Source of the DNA: Colwellia sp. M166
GTDB taxonomy: Bacteria; Pseudomonadota; Gammaproteobacteria; Enterobacterales; Alteromonadaceae
DNA: 64,000 bases
Reading direction: 5' to 3'
NCBI RefSeq assembly: GCF_024585285.1
Contig: NZ_CP040755.1
Location: forward strand, 3,844,001 to 3,908,000
Below are positions 1-9,837 of this stretch, piece by piece. Each line of letters opens with the position of its first letter. Position 1 is the stretch's first letter. Under the pieces are notes generated by a model. It was not told the origin of the DNA. It saw only the letters and a program-made list of their open reading frames with translations, and searched no databases. A program made the translations under genes and the position numbers.

Positions 1-895
1 CCGAAGCATAAGTTTCGTCAAGTGCGTCAATATCAAAGCTGACATAAACTTCATCAATATTATCAGCCTTTAACTGAGTAATAATTTTTTTAATAACCGC
101 TTCAACACCTTGCTCTTTAACTTCATGAGCCCAATGTTGTTTAACTCCAAAGGTGCTTTCCCAATGTGACTTAGGCTTGCCGCTTGAGCGAATTCCAACT
201 TGAATCAAATCACGATGCTCAGTTAAATCATCTAAAATGTGTGTACACCAAGAGCCAAAGCAAAGATCGATACCTAAACGTTCGACGAGCAAATCAGTAT
301 GAGCGTCAAAATGAACAATTGCGGCACGTACGCCTTGCTTTTTCTTTGCCTGTAAATAGGCTTTTGTTAATGGGTAACTTACCGAATGATCACCGCCAAT
401 ACCAAAAATACCTTTGTTTGGAAATTCAGCATAAAAGTCGTGTAAAACGTCTTCTGTTATCGTTAAAGGGCTAACCGCGAATTTACTATTCTCATCTTGG
501 TAGAGTGCTTTACGACAATTGGCAATAGTGGCCTCATTTAAATACTTATCGTGTAATAAATGCGGAATAACGCGTACGTCACCTAAATCAAAGGCGGTTA
601 AATCAGGATACTGCTCTAGCAATGTCGAGCGAACAAATAACGGTCCCCAGTTTGCGCCACGTAAAATACCACCACCACAATCTGAAGCAACACCTAGAAT
701 AACCGCATTAGTCGATTCTGGCAGCTTTTCAATACTTTGCTGCCATAGGGCTTCAATATTATCTGATTGGCCAAATAACGCTTGGTGCAAACGCTCTTTA
801 CGTTCTTTTGCGGTGTTAACGGTAAAAACTCCGTTGCCTGGTGGACATAAGCACTGGCTGATTTTATTTTTAAATGTTGACCATGAGATTGTCAT
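1..895 (-). CDS. Ureohydrolase (arginase/agmatinase/formimidoylglutamase family), 3' end missing
   Basis: I translated 298 codons from an ATG at 895; the gene runs off the left edge. The metal-binding motifs of the binuclear-manganese ureohydrolase fold are present in order: GGDHS (residues 167-171), DAHTD (197-201) and SFDIDALD (286-293). The Asp and His residues of these motifs bind the two Mn ions that activate water to release urea or formamide from a guanidino or formimidoyl substrate. An AGGAAGAG Shine-Dalgarno lies just upstream of the ATG, which fixes the start. The substrate cannot be decided because the C-terminal loop and the neighbouring genes are outside the window; arginase, agmatinase, formimidoylglutamase (HutG) and guanidine-type hydrolases all remain possible. 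No signal peptide is seen, so the enzyme should be cytoplasmic. Confidence 0.85.
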   Translation of the reverse strand, partial: MTISWSTFKNKISQCLCPPGNGVFTVNTAKERKERLHQALFGQSDNIEALWQQSIEKLPESTNAVILGVASDCGGGILRGANWGPLFVRSTLLEQYPDLTAFDLGDVRVIPHLLHDKYLNEATIANCRKALYQDENSKFAVSPLTITEDVLHDFYAEFPNKGIFGIGGDHSVSYPLTKAYLQAKKKQGVRAAIVHFDAHTDLLVERLGIDLCFGSWCTHILDDLTEHRDLIQVGIRSSGKPKSHWESTFGVKQHWAHEVKEQGVEAVIKKIITQLKADNIDEVYVSFDIDALDETYAS

Positions 896-1295
896 GTATA
901 TTCTCTTCCTATTAAAAGGTATTGAAATTCACTTAAATGAACGCAAACTACCTGGAGTGATGGTAATAAATTGTTATTACTGATGATAAACTGAAGTTAT
1001 TTCGGTCTCAGCCCTTAAGTTTTATCATAAAGTCGATTATGATGGCGCCGAAAAATTCGCATCATTATAGCTAAAAGTTGTAAAAAGGCACATATATAAA
1101 AATTTTTTGCTTGTCAGCTTGCTAATTTACAGATATATCTAATAGTAATTTTAGTCTCAAATTTAATTTTAAGTCTCAGTTTTATTGATACATACAATTT
1201 TTACTTAATATTTTGCTCGCGCAATATCAAGTAATTCAGCGCAACTAACTGTGACGAAACTGGCAATAGTCAGCTTAGTAGGAATATAAAATAAT
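896..1295. other. Intergenic region between divergent ureohydrolase and topA
   Basis: This 400-bp non-coding stretch should hold two outward promoters. A small hairpin GTAATAA/TTATTAC lies near 963-979, and AGTCTCA occurs twice near 1152-1180. An AGGA 11 bases upstream of the topA ATG is the likely ribosome binding site. No recognised operator was seen. Confidence 0.5.
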
Positions 1296-3977
1296 ATGGC
1301 AAAATCTCTGGTAATTGTGGAATCGCCAGCCAAAGCGAAAACAATTAACAAGTACCTTGGTAAAGATTTTATTGTAAAATCGAGTGTTGGTCACGTACGT
1401 GATCTACCCCATGGCAGTACCGGTAAAAAAGTGGCAGCTAAATCTCCTGCTGAAGTGAGAAAAATGGCACCTGCGGCGAAAGCCAAATATAAGCAGAAGC
1501 GCGATAAGCTTGCACTGGTTAACCGTATGGGAATCGATCCTGATAATAATTGGGAAGCGAATTATCAAATATTACCCGGCAAAGAAAAAGTGGTTAGTGA
1601 ATTAACCAAGCTTGCTAGTACCGCCGACACCATCTATCTCGCAACCGATTTGGATAGAGAGGGAGAGGCGATAGCTTGGCATTTAAAAGAGATCATCGGT
1701 GGTGATGACGCGAAATTTAAACGTGTTGTTTTCAATGAAATCACTGAAAATGCAATTCAACAGGCCTTCTCTTCACCCGGTGAATTGAGTATGCCAGGGG
1801 TTAATGCTCAGCAAGCACGACGCTTTCTTGACCGTGTTGTTGGTTTTATGGTTAGCCCATTGTTATGGAAAAAAGTTGCCAGAGGTTTATCTGCAGGTCG
1901 AGTACAATCGGTTGCGGTAAAACTTGTGGTTGAAAAAGAACGTGAAATTAAAGCCTTTGATCCGAAAGAGTATTGGGAAGTTAGTGCCGATACACACACT
2001 GCTGCCGGTAATGATTTCGCACTTGATGTTACTCATGAAAAGGGGAAACCATTTAAGCCAACGAATGAAGCTGATACGAATAAAGCCCTAGCGGTTCTAA
2101 AATCGTCAGCCTATACCGTCAGTAAACGTGAAGATAAACCATCAAAGAGTACACCATCTGCACCGTTTATTACTTCGACATTACAGCAGGCTGCGAGTAC
2201 TAAATTAGGCTTTGGTGTTAAACGTACTATGGGCTTAGCACAGCGCTTGTATGAAGCTGGGCATATTACTTATATGCGTACTGACTCAACTAATTTAAGT
2301 AAAGATGCGGTTGAAGCTTGTCGTGCTTATATTAGTGATAGCTTTGGTGATAACTACTTACCAGAAAACGCTAAGATATATAGCAGTAAAGGTAATGCTC
2401 AAGAGGCGCATGAGGCTATTCGTCCATCGAATGTTAAACTTGAAGCTGCTTTTATCACTGATGTTGATGCTGATGCGAAAAAATTGTATGAGTTAATTTG
2501 GCGCCAATTTGTCGCCTGTCAAATGACCGCTGCACGTTATACAGTAAGTACGATTACCGTTGATGCTTCTGGTTTTGATTTAAAAGCTAAAGGGCGTGTA
2601 ATGCAGTTTGATGGTTGGACCCGTGTTCATCCGCAATTATCAAAAGGTGATGATAAACATTTACCTGACTTAGCCGTGGGTGAAGCGTTAACGTTACAAC
2701 AATTGAATCCTGCTCAGCACTTTACTAAGCCACCGGCTCGCTTTGGTGAGGCATCATTAGTAAAAGAACTCGAAAAACGCTCAATTGGTCGCCCATCAAC
2801 GTATGCGTCAATTATTTCAACTATTCAAGATCGCGGTTATGTACGTTTAGATAAAAAACGTTTTTATGCCGAAAAAATGGGTGAAATCGTTACGGATAGT
2901 TTATCCGGCAGCTTTCAAAAGCTAATGAATTATGACTTCACTGCCAATATGGAGCAGGAGCTGGATGAAGTTGCTGAAGGAAAAAGTAACTGGAAAGACG
3001 TATTAAACGGTTTCTATAAAAACTTTACTCAGCAGTTAGAGCTTGCGGACAAGCCTTCTGATGAAGGTGGTATGCGTAATAATGAACCTATTGTTACTGA
3101 TATTGATTGTCCAACCTGTGGTCGTAAAATGGGTATCAGAACCGGTTCTACTGGCGTATTCTTAGGTTGTTCTGGTTATGCATTACCGCCAAAAGAGCGC
3201 TGCACAACCACCATGAACTTAACGCCAGGTGAAGAAGCGGTTAGCGTTTTAGCTGAAGACCAAGAAACTGAAGCGCTACGTGCTATGCACCGTTGTAACA
3301 AATGCGGCACGGCTATGGACAGTTACTTGATCGATGAAACGCGCAAGTTACATGTTTGTGGTAATAACCCTGTCTGCGATGGTTTAGAGTTAGAAAAAGG
3401 TGAATTTAAGCTCAAAGGCTACGATGGTCCTATTTTAGAATGTGATCGTTGTGAAGCCGAAATGGAGCTTAAGTCTGGCCGTTTTGGTAAGTATTTTGAT
3501 TGTACGAATAGCGAATGTAAAAATACCCGTAAGCTATTGGCTAGTGGTGAAGCTGCGCCACCGAAAGAAGATCCGGTACAATTACCTGAATTGCCATGTG
3601 AAAAATCTGAAGCGCACTTTGTTTTACGTGATGGTGCGGCAGGTATTTTCTTAGCGGCAAATACGTTTCCCAAGTCACGAGAAACACGGGCACCGAAAGT
3701 GGTTGAGTTGGCGCGTTTTCGCGATAGAATTTCAGAAAAATTCTATTATCTTGCCGATGCTCCAGCAGAAGATCCTGAGGGTAACCTTGCTGTAGTACGT
3801 TATAGCCGAAAAACTAAATCACAGTATGTAATGACGGAAGTTGAAGGTAAAGCGACTGGCTGGAATGCTAAATATATTGAAGGCAAGTGGGTCGAAGAGT
3901 TAGCGAAGAAAAAAGCCCCTAAGGCAAAAGCTAAAGCGAAACCAAAAGCAAAGCCGAAAGAAAAAAAGTCAGCCTAA
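1296..3977 (+). CDS. topA: DNA topoisomerase I (type IA)
   Basis: This 893-residue protein relaxes negatively supercoiled DNA by cutting and resealing one strand. The N-terminal TOPRIM domain shows [14 protein letters not shown] and the acidic [13 protein letters not shown] motif that binds Mg. The catalytic tyrosine is Tyr326 in the ITYMRTDST motif (Tyr319 in E. coli). Three Cys4 zinc-ribbon modules follow ([27 protein letters not shown]), each with a second cysteine pair downstream. The tail is very rich in Lys, Ala and Pro and probably binds DNA or RNA polymerase. The length is close to E. coli TopA (865 residues). The gene is monocistronic, with a hairpin and an intrinsic terminator after the stop. 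The identification is very secure. Confidence 0.98.
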   Translation: MAKSLVIVESPAKAKTINKYLGKDFIVKSSVGHVRDLPHGSTGKKVAAKSPAEVRKMAPAAKAKYKQKRDKLALVNRMGIDPDNNWEANYQILPGKEKVVSELTKLASTADTIYLATDLDREGEAIAWHLKEIIGGDDAKFKRVVFNEITENAIQQAFSSPGELSMPGVNAQQARRFLDRVVGFMVSPLLWKKVARGLSAGRVQSVAVKLVVEKEREIKAFDPKEYWEVSADTHTAAGNDFALDVTHEKGKPFKPTNEADTNKALAVLKSSAYTVSKREDKPSKSTPSAPFITSTLQQAASTKLGFGVKRTMGLAQRLYEAGHITYMRTDSTNLSKDAVEACRAYISDSFGDNYLPENAKIYSSKGNAQEAHEAIRPSNVKLEAAFITDVDADAKKLYELIWRQFVACQMTAARYTVSTITVDASGFDLKAKGRVMQFDGWTRVHPQLSKGDDKHLPDLAVGEALTLQQLNPAQHFTKPPARFGEASLVKELEKRSIGRPSTYASIISTIQDRGYVRLDKKRFYAEKMGEIVTDSLSGSFQKLMNYDFTANMEQELDEVAEGKSNWKDVLNGFYKNFTQQLELADKPSDEGGMRNNEPIVTDIDCPTCGRKMGIRTGSTGVFLGCSGYALPPKERCTTTMNLTPGEEAVSVLAEDQETEALRAMHRCNKCGTAMDSYLIDETRKLHVCGNNPVCDGLELEKGEFKLKGYDGPILECDRCEAEMELKSGRFGKYFDCTNSECKNTRKLLASGEAAPPKEDPVQLPELPCEKSEAHFVLRDGAAGIFLAANTFPKSRETRAPKVVELARFRDRISEKFYYLADAPAEDPEGNLAVVRYSRKTKSQYVMTEVEGKATGWNAKYIEGKWVEELAKKKAPKAKAKAKPKAKPKEKKSA

Positions 3978-3982
3978 CTTAG

Positions 3983-4006
3983 CTTGCCCATTCTAGTATG
4001 GGCAAG
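3983..4006 (+). repeat. 9-bp perfect hairpin after topA
   Basis: CTTGCCCAT pairs with ATGGGCAAG around a 6-base loop, starting 5 bases after the topA stop. No T-tract follows, so it probably protects the mRNA 3' end; the true terminator lies just downstream. Confidence 0.6.
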
Positions 4007-4016
4007 TTGATAGAAT

Positions 4017-4041
4017 AAAAGCGCTCTTGAGCGCTTTTTTT
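4017..4041 (+). terminator. Rho-independent terminator of topA
   Basis: AAAAGCGCTC pairs with GAGCGCTTTT around a 2-base loop and continues into a run of seven T. The A-tract on the other side makes it usable from both strands. Confidence 0.85.
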
Positions 4042-4164
4042 ATTGCTAATGTTTCAGAATAACTTAGCGTTATATCGATTGTTTATCTGCAGCGGTTTGA
4101 TAATCTTCAAGCGATTAAATTACATTGAGTTGGAAGCAGCTGAGTAACGTTGTCTAAATAGTAT

Positions 4165-4170
4165 TAATCA
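4165..4170. repeat. Target-site duplication, left copy (TAATCA)
   Basis: TAATCA directly precedes the left inverted repeat of the insertion sequence and is repeated at 5170-5175 directly after the right one. A duplication of this size fits IS982-family elements. Confidence 0.8.
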
Positions 4171-4188
4171 ACCTCAGATCGGGTTAAG
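4171..4188 (+). repeat. IS left terminal inverted repeat
   Basis: ACCTCAGATCGGGTTAAG matches the reverse complement of the right end at 16 of 18 positions. Confidence 0.85.
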
Positions 4189-5069
4189 CCCTAACCATAG
4201 CATTCTTCTCTACGTCACTAATATTAAGGGTTGGCTTATTTTCTTTAAGGCAATAAGCCACTAAACCTGCCAGTAAATTCAACATAAAACTATTAGGGCT
4301 ACGATGACGCGAATGCTCTATTTGAGATATATTCTTCAATTGATCATTTATCGTTTCAATAATAAACCGTCTAGATAACATTGCTCTATCCCATAACGAC
4401 ATAGCTTTGGCTTTCATATTACGGCGCACGGTTGTTATCAAATCAACTCCTTTTTCCTTCAAACCAACTGTTAATTTTTTTGCTTATATAGCCTTTATCT
4501 GCATATAACTTCCCTTTTAAGTTTTTAGCTAAGGCTAATACGGGCTTTGTGTCGTGAACATTGCCAGTAGTTAATTTAGCCTCAACTATTTCACCTCTAA
4601 AGTTAGTGACTAAATGTAGTTTGAACCCATAAAACCAACCCATTGTTCCTTTGCCCCGTTCGGCTATACCGTCAAATGTTTTATGTCTAGGAATTCTTAA
4701 GTTATGGCATACTTTTATGCTTGTAGAGTCAATAAACTCAATACCTGTAGACTCACCTTTAAGTATTGAAAAGTAGCTAGAAAGTGGAACGACCGCTTTA
4801 GGCATCACTTCTAAAAATCGAGTGTAGCTCAATAAGCTAGGGAAATGTGAACGATAAAACTTAGCAATATAACCTTTATAATAATTTTTAAAGTCGCGAT
4901 GATTTGATGTATGAAAAGCAATTAATATAGTGATTATCTCACTCATAGCCATACGGCATGGACGATTTCGCTTGATACTTCCATCAGCAATTAATTGTTT
5001 CTCCCATTGTGGGATAAATACGCGACAAAAATCATCGACATCACAGAATATTTCAACTAGTTTATTCAT
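4184..5069 (-). pseudogene. IS982-family transposase, frameshifted
   Basis: The first frame (5069-4443, 208 codons) reads from an ATG preceded by AAGGAA through the DDE-type catalytic region: EFIDSTSIKVC, then GFKLHLVTN and KLYADKGYISKK. It then ends early. The second frame (4462-4184) continues the same protein with KEKGVDLITTVRRN and RFIIETINDQLKN. The switch lies at a run of seven T on the plus strand (4475-4481). Removing one base restores one protein of about 290 residues, the usual family length. A slip of -1 runs into a stop, so ordinary -1 programmed frameshifting cannot rescue it. Single-base expansion of the homopolymer is the simplest explanation; RNA polymerase slippage on the A7 is a less likely alternative. 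Confidence 0.85.
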
Positions 5070-5130
5070 GCCCGTTCCTTATTATCTTTCTGTTTTTTCT
5101 TGGTCGAAAGATCGGATCGTGGAACGGGCA
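5069..5130 (-). promoter_or_regulatory. Inverted repeat that can mask the transposase ribosome binding site
   Basis: TGCCCGTTCC (5069-5078) is the exact inverted partner of GGAACGGGCA (5121-5130). In an RNA read into the IS from outside, the stem would cover the GGAA part of the transposase Shine-Dalgarno and the A of its ATG. A transcript starting inside the loop, between the arms, would escape. This design is known in other IS as protection from read-through; here it is inferred from sequence only. Confidence 0.5.
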
Positions 5131-5151
5131 CTTAGTTCAATTTAATTAATT

Positions 5152-5169
5152 CTTATCCCGAGCTGAGGT
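5152..5169 (-). repeat. IS right terminal inverted repeat
   Basis: Read on the minus strand this is ACCTCAGCTCGGGATAAG, the partner of the left end. Its outermost base supplies the last base of the neighbouring stop codon. Confidence 0.85.
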
Positions 5170-5549
5170 TAATCAGCAAATTCTAGTGTATCTATCACTC
5201 TTCGTGCCTCAGCGATGGTGCAGTCAGTGCGAAGCATGAGCTCAGACACGGTTATCCCCGGCTTTTTGTCCACAATGCTGATCAACATATCAAAGCTTAA
5301 GTTTTTGTGTTGCTTAGACAAGTGTGTGACCAACCACTGCCAACTTTGCTCTTCACTAGCCTCAATTGCCGTTATTATTGCTTCTATTTGTTCAAAGCTA
5401 GCGTTGAGTTGCCAATTGCGAGAACGACCAATACGGTTAAGCTCCCCACCTTGTTCGCGGATCAGAGATTTAAGTACGGAGGATTTTAGTACACGACGTA
5501 AAAAAGCAGGTAGGGTAATATTGGGTGTTTTATTTTTGGCTGTTTTCAT
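5169..5549 (-). CDS. RRF_GI-like (ribosome recycling factor family) protein
   Basis: This small cytoplasmic protein has 126 residues. The central GELNRIGRSRNWQLNA and the following SWQWLVTHL resemble the small gammaproteobacterial family annotated as 'ribosome recycling factor family' (RRF_GI), which is not the true Frr protein. No experimental function is known to me for that family. The C-terminal half has a helix-turn-helix flavour (ISVSELMLRTDCTIAEAR-like pattern near residues 95-115). The stop codon was the insertion target of the IS and has been recreated, so the protein is complete. A terminator separates it from the gene upstream, so it probably has its own promoter. Confidence 0.6.
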   Translation of the reverse strand: MKTAKNKTPNITLPAFLRRVLKSSVLKSLIREQGGELNRIGRSRNWQLNASFEQIEAIITAIEASEEQSWQWLVTHLSKQHKNLSFDMLISIVDKKPGITVSELMLRTDCTIAEARRVIDTLEFAD

Positions 5550-5562
5550 TACTTATAGAAAC

Positions 5563-5587
5563 TAAAAACCAGCATTGCAGCTGGTTT
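5563..5587 (-). terminator. Intrinsic terminator behind the 254-residue gene
   Basis: On the minus strand AAACCAGC pairs with GCTGGTTT around a 6-base loop and runs into five T. Confidence 0.75.
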
Positions 5588-5605
5588 AGTCGTTTAGAGG
5601 TTAGG

Positions 5606-6370
5606 TTACCATTTTTTCTTCGGTTGAAATAATAAATCTAAATCATCTTCTTCCGCTTTAGCTTTTTTAGCCGCATCCTTTGCATTGGTATTTTTTAGTG
5701 ACGAAGTAATGTCTTCTAGTATATTTTCGACTTCTTCACGTTTACTGGTACAGTACTCTGTTTGAACGGGGCTTTCTGATATGGTTTGTAATGCTTTTTC
5801 AAGGTACTGTCTAGCAGAGCCTAACATTTCTTTTTGATAAGCCATCATGCCACGTTTTTGCAGGCTTTCTACGCCAATCTTTAGCTGCATTGCTGCTAAT
5901 TTATGATCTTCTTGGGTAAAGGTTTGGGCATCTAAATTACCTTTAGTTTGCTCTGACTTTAATGTTGCACGTAATTTTTTTATACACTGTAAAATGCCGA
6001 CTAAATGTTGTTCGTTATCAGGTAAAGTAAAGCTTTGCTCACTTGCTGTTTGGCTATTGTTATCATTACTAGCATTTACTCGCGCTTCCATTTCTTGCAC
6101 ACGTTTAACTAAAGACTTGTTTTCTGGCAATATTTTTGCCATAGATTTCGCGGCATTTAAACTGCGGTTATTGAGAATTTTTATTAAACTCGGATTGTTA
6201 GGTAAATTACCTAAACTTAACAGTAATTCTTCTGTTTCATCAATTATAGCTTTTTGCTTTGCTGCTCTAGCACGTTTTTCATGTTCTAATTTTTCTTTAT
6301 GCTGTTGTATTGCATTGACTACCACGACAATGATAATTAAAGCGATAATTAAAGCGATGATAATGCCCAT
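5606..6370 (-). CDS. Membrane-anchored coiled-coil protein of unknown function
   Basis: This 254-residue protein begins with a strongly hydrophobic segment (residues 2-20, rich in Ile and Val) that should act as an uncleaved membrane anchor. A highly charged helix follows (QQHKEKLEHEKRARAAKQK), then helical segments likely to form coiled coils. A GNLPNNPSLIKILNNRSL stretch near residues 55-72 and the acidic-basic tail ending DLDLLFQPKKKW are the most distinctive parts. I do not recognise a named domain. The gene is monocistronic, with its own terminator. A cytoplasmic coiled-coil tail tethered to the inner membrane is the only supported statement. Confidence 0.6.
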   Translation of the reverse strand: MGIIIALIIALIIIVVVVNAIQQHKEKLEHEKRARAAKQKAIIDETEELLLSLGNLPNNPSLIKILNNRSLNAAKSMAKILPENKSLVKRVQEMEARVNASNDNNSQTASEQSFTLPDNEQHLVGILQCIKKLRATLKSEQTKGNLDAQTFTQEDHKLAAMQLKIGVESLQKRGMMAYQKEMLGSARQYLEKALQTISESPVQTEYCTSKREEVENILEDITSSLKNTNAKDAAKKAKAEEDDLDLLFQPKKKW

Positions 6371-6625
6371 GTTTAATTCTCTATTATGAAAAATATTAAT
6401 TGCTAATGTAGCAGTCTACAAAAATTGTTCGATGAAGCAAAGGATAAAGCGTTTTCTTTTCCGAGTTTTCATGTATTTGCTGATATGTAATAGCTAAAGA
6501 TGACATTTTTGCTGTAAAAATAATCGTTTAAATTGTTAATTAGTCGCTAATTTCCCCACAATTCAAAAATTAATATGGTATAAATGTTATTATAAGTATA
6601 TATTTTTCGAATAAGAAACCTCTGA

Positions 6626-7609
<984 letters not shown>

Positions 7610-7648
7610 TCTTAGTTTCTTCCATCTAGCTTTTATCAAACAGATAAT

Positions 7649-7680
7649 AAAAAGCCGTATTAATTTTAATACGGCTTTTT
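7649..7680. terminator. Bidirectional terminator between cysB and sdaA
   Basis: AAAAAGCCGTATTAA pairs perfectly with TTAATACGGCTTTTT around two bases. Both flanks carry A/T tracts, which suits the two convergent genes. Confidence 0.9.
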
Positions 7681-7709
7681 GCTTTTACAATATTCAGAGT
7701 AACAGCTTA

Positions 7710-9086
7710 TTAACACTCAATAATATTAACCGCTAAACCGCCACGAGAGGTTTCTTTATATTTGGTTTTCATGTCATTACCAGTATCCCACATAGTTTTT
7801 ATCACTTTATCTAATGACACTTTCTGCTTGCCTGTACCGCGTAACGCTAAACGTGAAGCATTAATGGCTTTAACTGAGCCCATGGCATTACGCTCAATAC
7901 AAGGTACTTGCACTAAACCGCCGACAGGGTCACAAGTAAGACCTAAGTTATGTTCCATACCAATTTCTGCGGCGTTCTCTACTTGTACCGGTGAGCCACC
8001 CATAATTTCAGTTAATGCCCCCGCAGCCATCGAACAGGCAACGCCTACTTCTGCTTGGCAGCCACCTTCGGCACCTGAAATGGTCGCGTTAGTTTTATAT
8101 AAGATACCAATAGCAGCGGCAGTTAATAAGTAACGAATACAGTCTTCTTCATCGACAGGTTTAATAAACTTATCATAGTAAGATAAAACCGCTGGCAGGA
8201 TACCAGCAGCACCATTGGTTGGCGCGGTGACGACTCGGCTACCGGCAGCGTTCTCTTCATTTACTGCTAAGGCAAATAAGTTAACCCAATCCATAGCTGA
8301 AAGCGGATCGTTACTTTTTTCAACCGATAGTGCTCGGTGTAAAGCGGGCGCTCTGCGGGTGACTTTTAAACCGCCTGGCAAAATACCTTCAGTGACTATG
8401 CCGCGAGCAATACTGGCTTTCATTGCCTCCCATATATCTATCAAACCAGAGCGGATATCTGTTTCAGCTTGCAAACACTTTTCGTTATCCATCATGATGC
8501 TACTTATGCTCAAGCCTTTTTCATTGGCTATTTGCAATAATTCGTCAGCGCTAGTAAAGCGATGAGGCCGGTCAATGTTGGCATGTGTTGATAAAGCTTT
8601 ATCTTTTTCTTTTTCAAAATCACAATCTTTAACAATAAATCCGCCACCGATAGAGTAGTAGGTTTCTTCGAAGATCACTGTGTCATCAGAGTAAGCAAAC
8701 AGGGTCATAGCGTTAGCATGCGCAGGTAGTGTTTTCCTCCGATGATATATAATCGCGTTCGTCTTTGGAAACGCGATAAGGTGCTGCATATTAAGTTTTA
8801 TTTTTTCACTGGCAACAACTTCAGCTAAGGTTGATTCGATAGAGTCAACAGGGATTGTTTCCGGACTTTGCCCTGTTAACCCTAATATCACAGCTTTACC
8901 TGTGCCATGACCTATTCCTGTTTGCCCTAGTGACCCAAACAGCTCGCATTTAACCCGATCTGTGTTGGTTAATTTACCTGCTGCTATAAGATTTTCAACA
9001 AATAGCTTAGCAGCTTTCATCGGGCCAACGGTATGAGAACTGGAAGGGCCAATTCCAATCGAAAACATATCAAATACACTAATCAT
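7710..9086 (-). CDS. sdaA: L-serine dehydratase (L-serine ammonia-lyase), single-chain 4Fe-4S type
   Basis: The enzyme deaminates L-serine to pyruvate and ammonia in the cytoplasm. I chose the ATG at 9086 (458 residues) over an ORF extension of 28 residues, because [22 protein letters not shown] is the conserved N-terminus and an AGG lies upstream; E. coli SdaA has 454 residues. The N-terminal beta domain (SSSHTVGP near residue 15) is followed by the alpha domain with the cysteines that hold the catalytic 4Fe-4S cluster (GCQAEVG, TCDPVGG, PCIERN). The gene is third in the order pabB, nudL, sdaA, the same as in E. coli, although a gap of about 140 bases to nudL leaves room for its own promoter. 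Confidence 0.93.
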   Translation of the reverse strand: MISVFDMFSIGIGPSSSHTVGPMKAAKLFVENLIAAGKLTNTDRVKCELFGSLGQTGIGHGTGKAVILGLTGQSPETIPVDSIESTLAEVVASEKIKLNMQHLIAFPKTNAIIYHRRKTLPAHANAMTLFAYSDDTVIFEETYYSIGGGFIVKDCDFEKEKDKALSTHANIDRPHRFTSADELLQIANEKGLSISSIMMDNEKCLQAETDIRSGLIDIWEAMKASIARGIVTEGILPGGLKVTRRAPALHRALSVEKSNDPLSAMDWVNLFALAVNEENAAGSRVVTAPTNGAAGILPAVLSYYDKFIKPVDEEDCIRYLLTAAAIGILYKTNATISGAEGGCQAEVGVACSMAAGALTEIMGGSPVQVENAAEIGMEHNLGLTCDPVGGLVQVPCIERNAMGSVKAINASRLALRGTGKQKVSLDKVIKTMWDTGNDMKTKYKETSRGGLAVNIIEC

Positions 9087-9226
9087 AAGAAAACCTGAAT
9101 AAACACTGTTAAATGTAGGTGAAAGTAAAATTTTGTTCGGTGATTGTAGCTGAAAGCTTTCAGCATGCAAAACAAAATATTACTTACTTCGCTATTATTA
9201 TAGCCAGTAACTCACCAAGGTATAAA

Positions 9227-9796
9227 TTAATTTAGCAACACACTCAGGTCATGCAACATAGCGGCTGTTGCTCCCCAAATATTATATTGTTGATAAGGCA
9301 TGAAATGGACATTGTGGTGCTTGCCTTTGTGGTAAAAGGGCACTTGAATATGGTGTTGACGTTGTAAAAAATGTGTCAGAGGGACTTGAAATACTTCAGA
9401 AACCTCATTTTCATCAATTTGATAACTTTTACTGTTAGGTACGATAGCAACAATGGGGGTTACTTCATAGCCTGAAATGGTCTGGTAAGGGTTTAGTTGG
9501 CCAAGGACATTAATAAAAGGAGCTCGAAGACCAATTTCCTCTTCAGTTTCACGTAATGCCGTGGCGGTCAAGTCACTATCAAATGGCTCGGCTTTACCGC
9601 CCGGAAAACTGATTTGTCCTGGGTGATGGGTAAGATGGCTTGCGCGCTTAGTCAATAAAACATCAAGCTGATTTTGATAGCTAATAATGGGGATCAATAC
9701 CGCGGCACTTTTAAGTTGTTGCGGATAGCTAAAATTATGCACAGAGGCAGGTAAAGCTCGCATTTGAAAGCGCTGTATAAATTCTTCTTTAGTCAT
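9227..9796 (-). CDS. nudL: Nudix hydrolase, CoA pyrophosphatase type
   Basis: The family splits coenzyme A or related nucleotide diphosphates. The Nudix box is clear: GGKAEPFDSDLTATALRE followed by TEEEIGL, with the UPF0035 signature LTKRASHLTHHPGQISFPGG just before it (about residues 50-70). I chose the ATG at 9796 (189 residues, E. coli NudL has 192), with AAGG five bases upstream. An upstream TTG at 9808 is in frame but would place the Shine-Dalgarno inside the gene. The gene lies 41 bases after pabB and is probably cotranscribed with it. Confidence 0.88.
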   Translation of the reverse strand: MTKEEFIQRFQMRALPASVHNFSYPQQLKSAAVLIPIISYQNQLDVLLTKRASHLTHHPGQISFPGGKAEPFDSDLTATALRETEEEIGLRAPFINVLGQLNPYQTISGYEVTPIVAIVPNSKSYQIDENEVSEVFQVPLTHFLQRQHHIQVPFYHKGKHHNVHFMPYQQYNIWGATAAMLHDLSVLLN

Positions 9797-9837
9797 ACAT
9801 ACCTTCAAAAGTTATTTGTCAAAGGCTAAGTGCTAGA

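Larger units (their letters stand above)
4171..5169 (-). mobile_element. IS982-family insertion sequence, 999 bp, transposase frameshifted
   Basis: The element is bounded by imperfect 18-bp inverted repeats beginning with ACC, as is usual for this family, and by a 6-bp TAATCA direct repeat. Its length matches the roughly 1-kb size of IS982 elements. It carries one transposase gene on the minus strand, split by a one-base change in an A7 run. The element sits exactly in the stop codon of the RRF_GI-family gene and rebuilds it. Intact ends with a broken transposase suggest a fairly recent insertion that can now move only if the protein is supplied in trans. Confidence 0.9.

Noticed and set aside
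519..983. Plus-strand 154-codon frame at the left edge
   Set aside because: Antisense shadow of the ureohydrolase, whose conserved metal motifs lie on the minus strand.
4184..4462. Separate 92-residue gene
   Set aside because: It is the out-of-frame C-terminal part of the IS982 transposase, so it is merged into one pseudogene.
4475..4481. Programmed -1 frameshift in the IS transposase
   Set aside because: The -1 frame meets a stop immediately; the needed shift is +1, and this IS family normally uses a single ORF.
5215..5565. Plus-strand 116-codon frame opposite the RRF_GI-like gene
   Set aside because: The minus-strand frame shows a recognisable conserved motif (GRSRNWQL) and a proper start; the plus frame does not.
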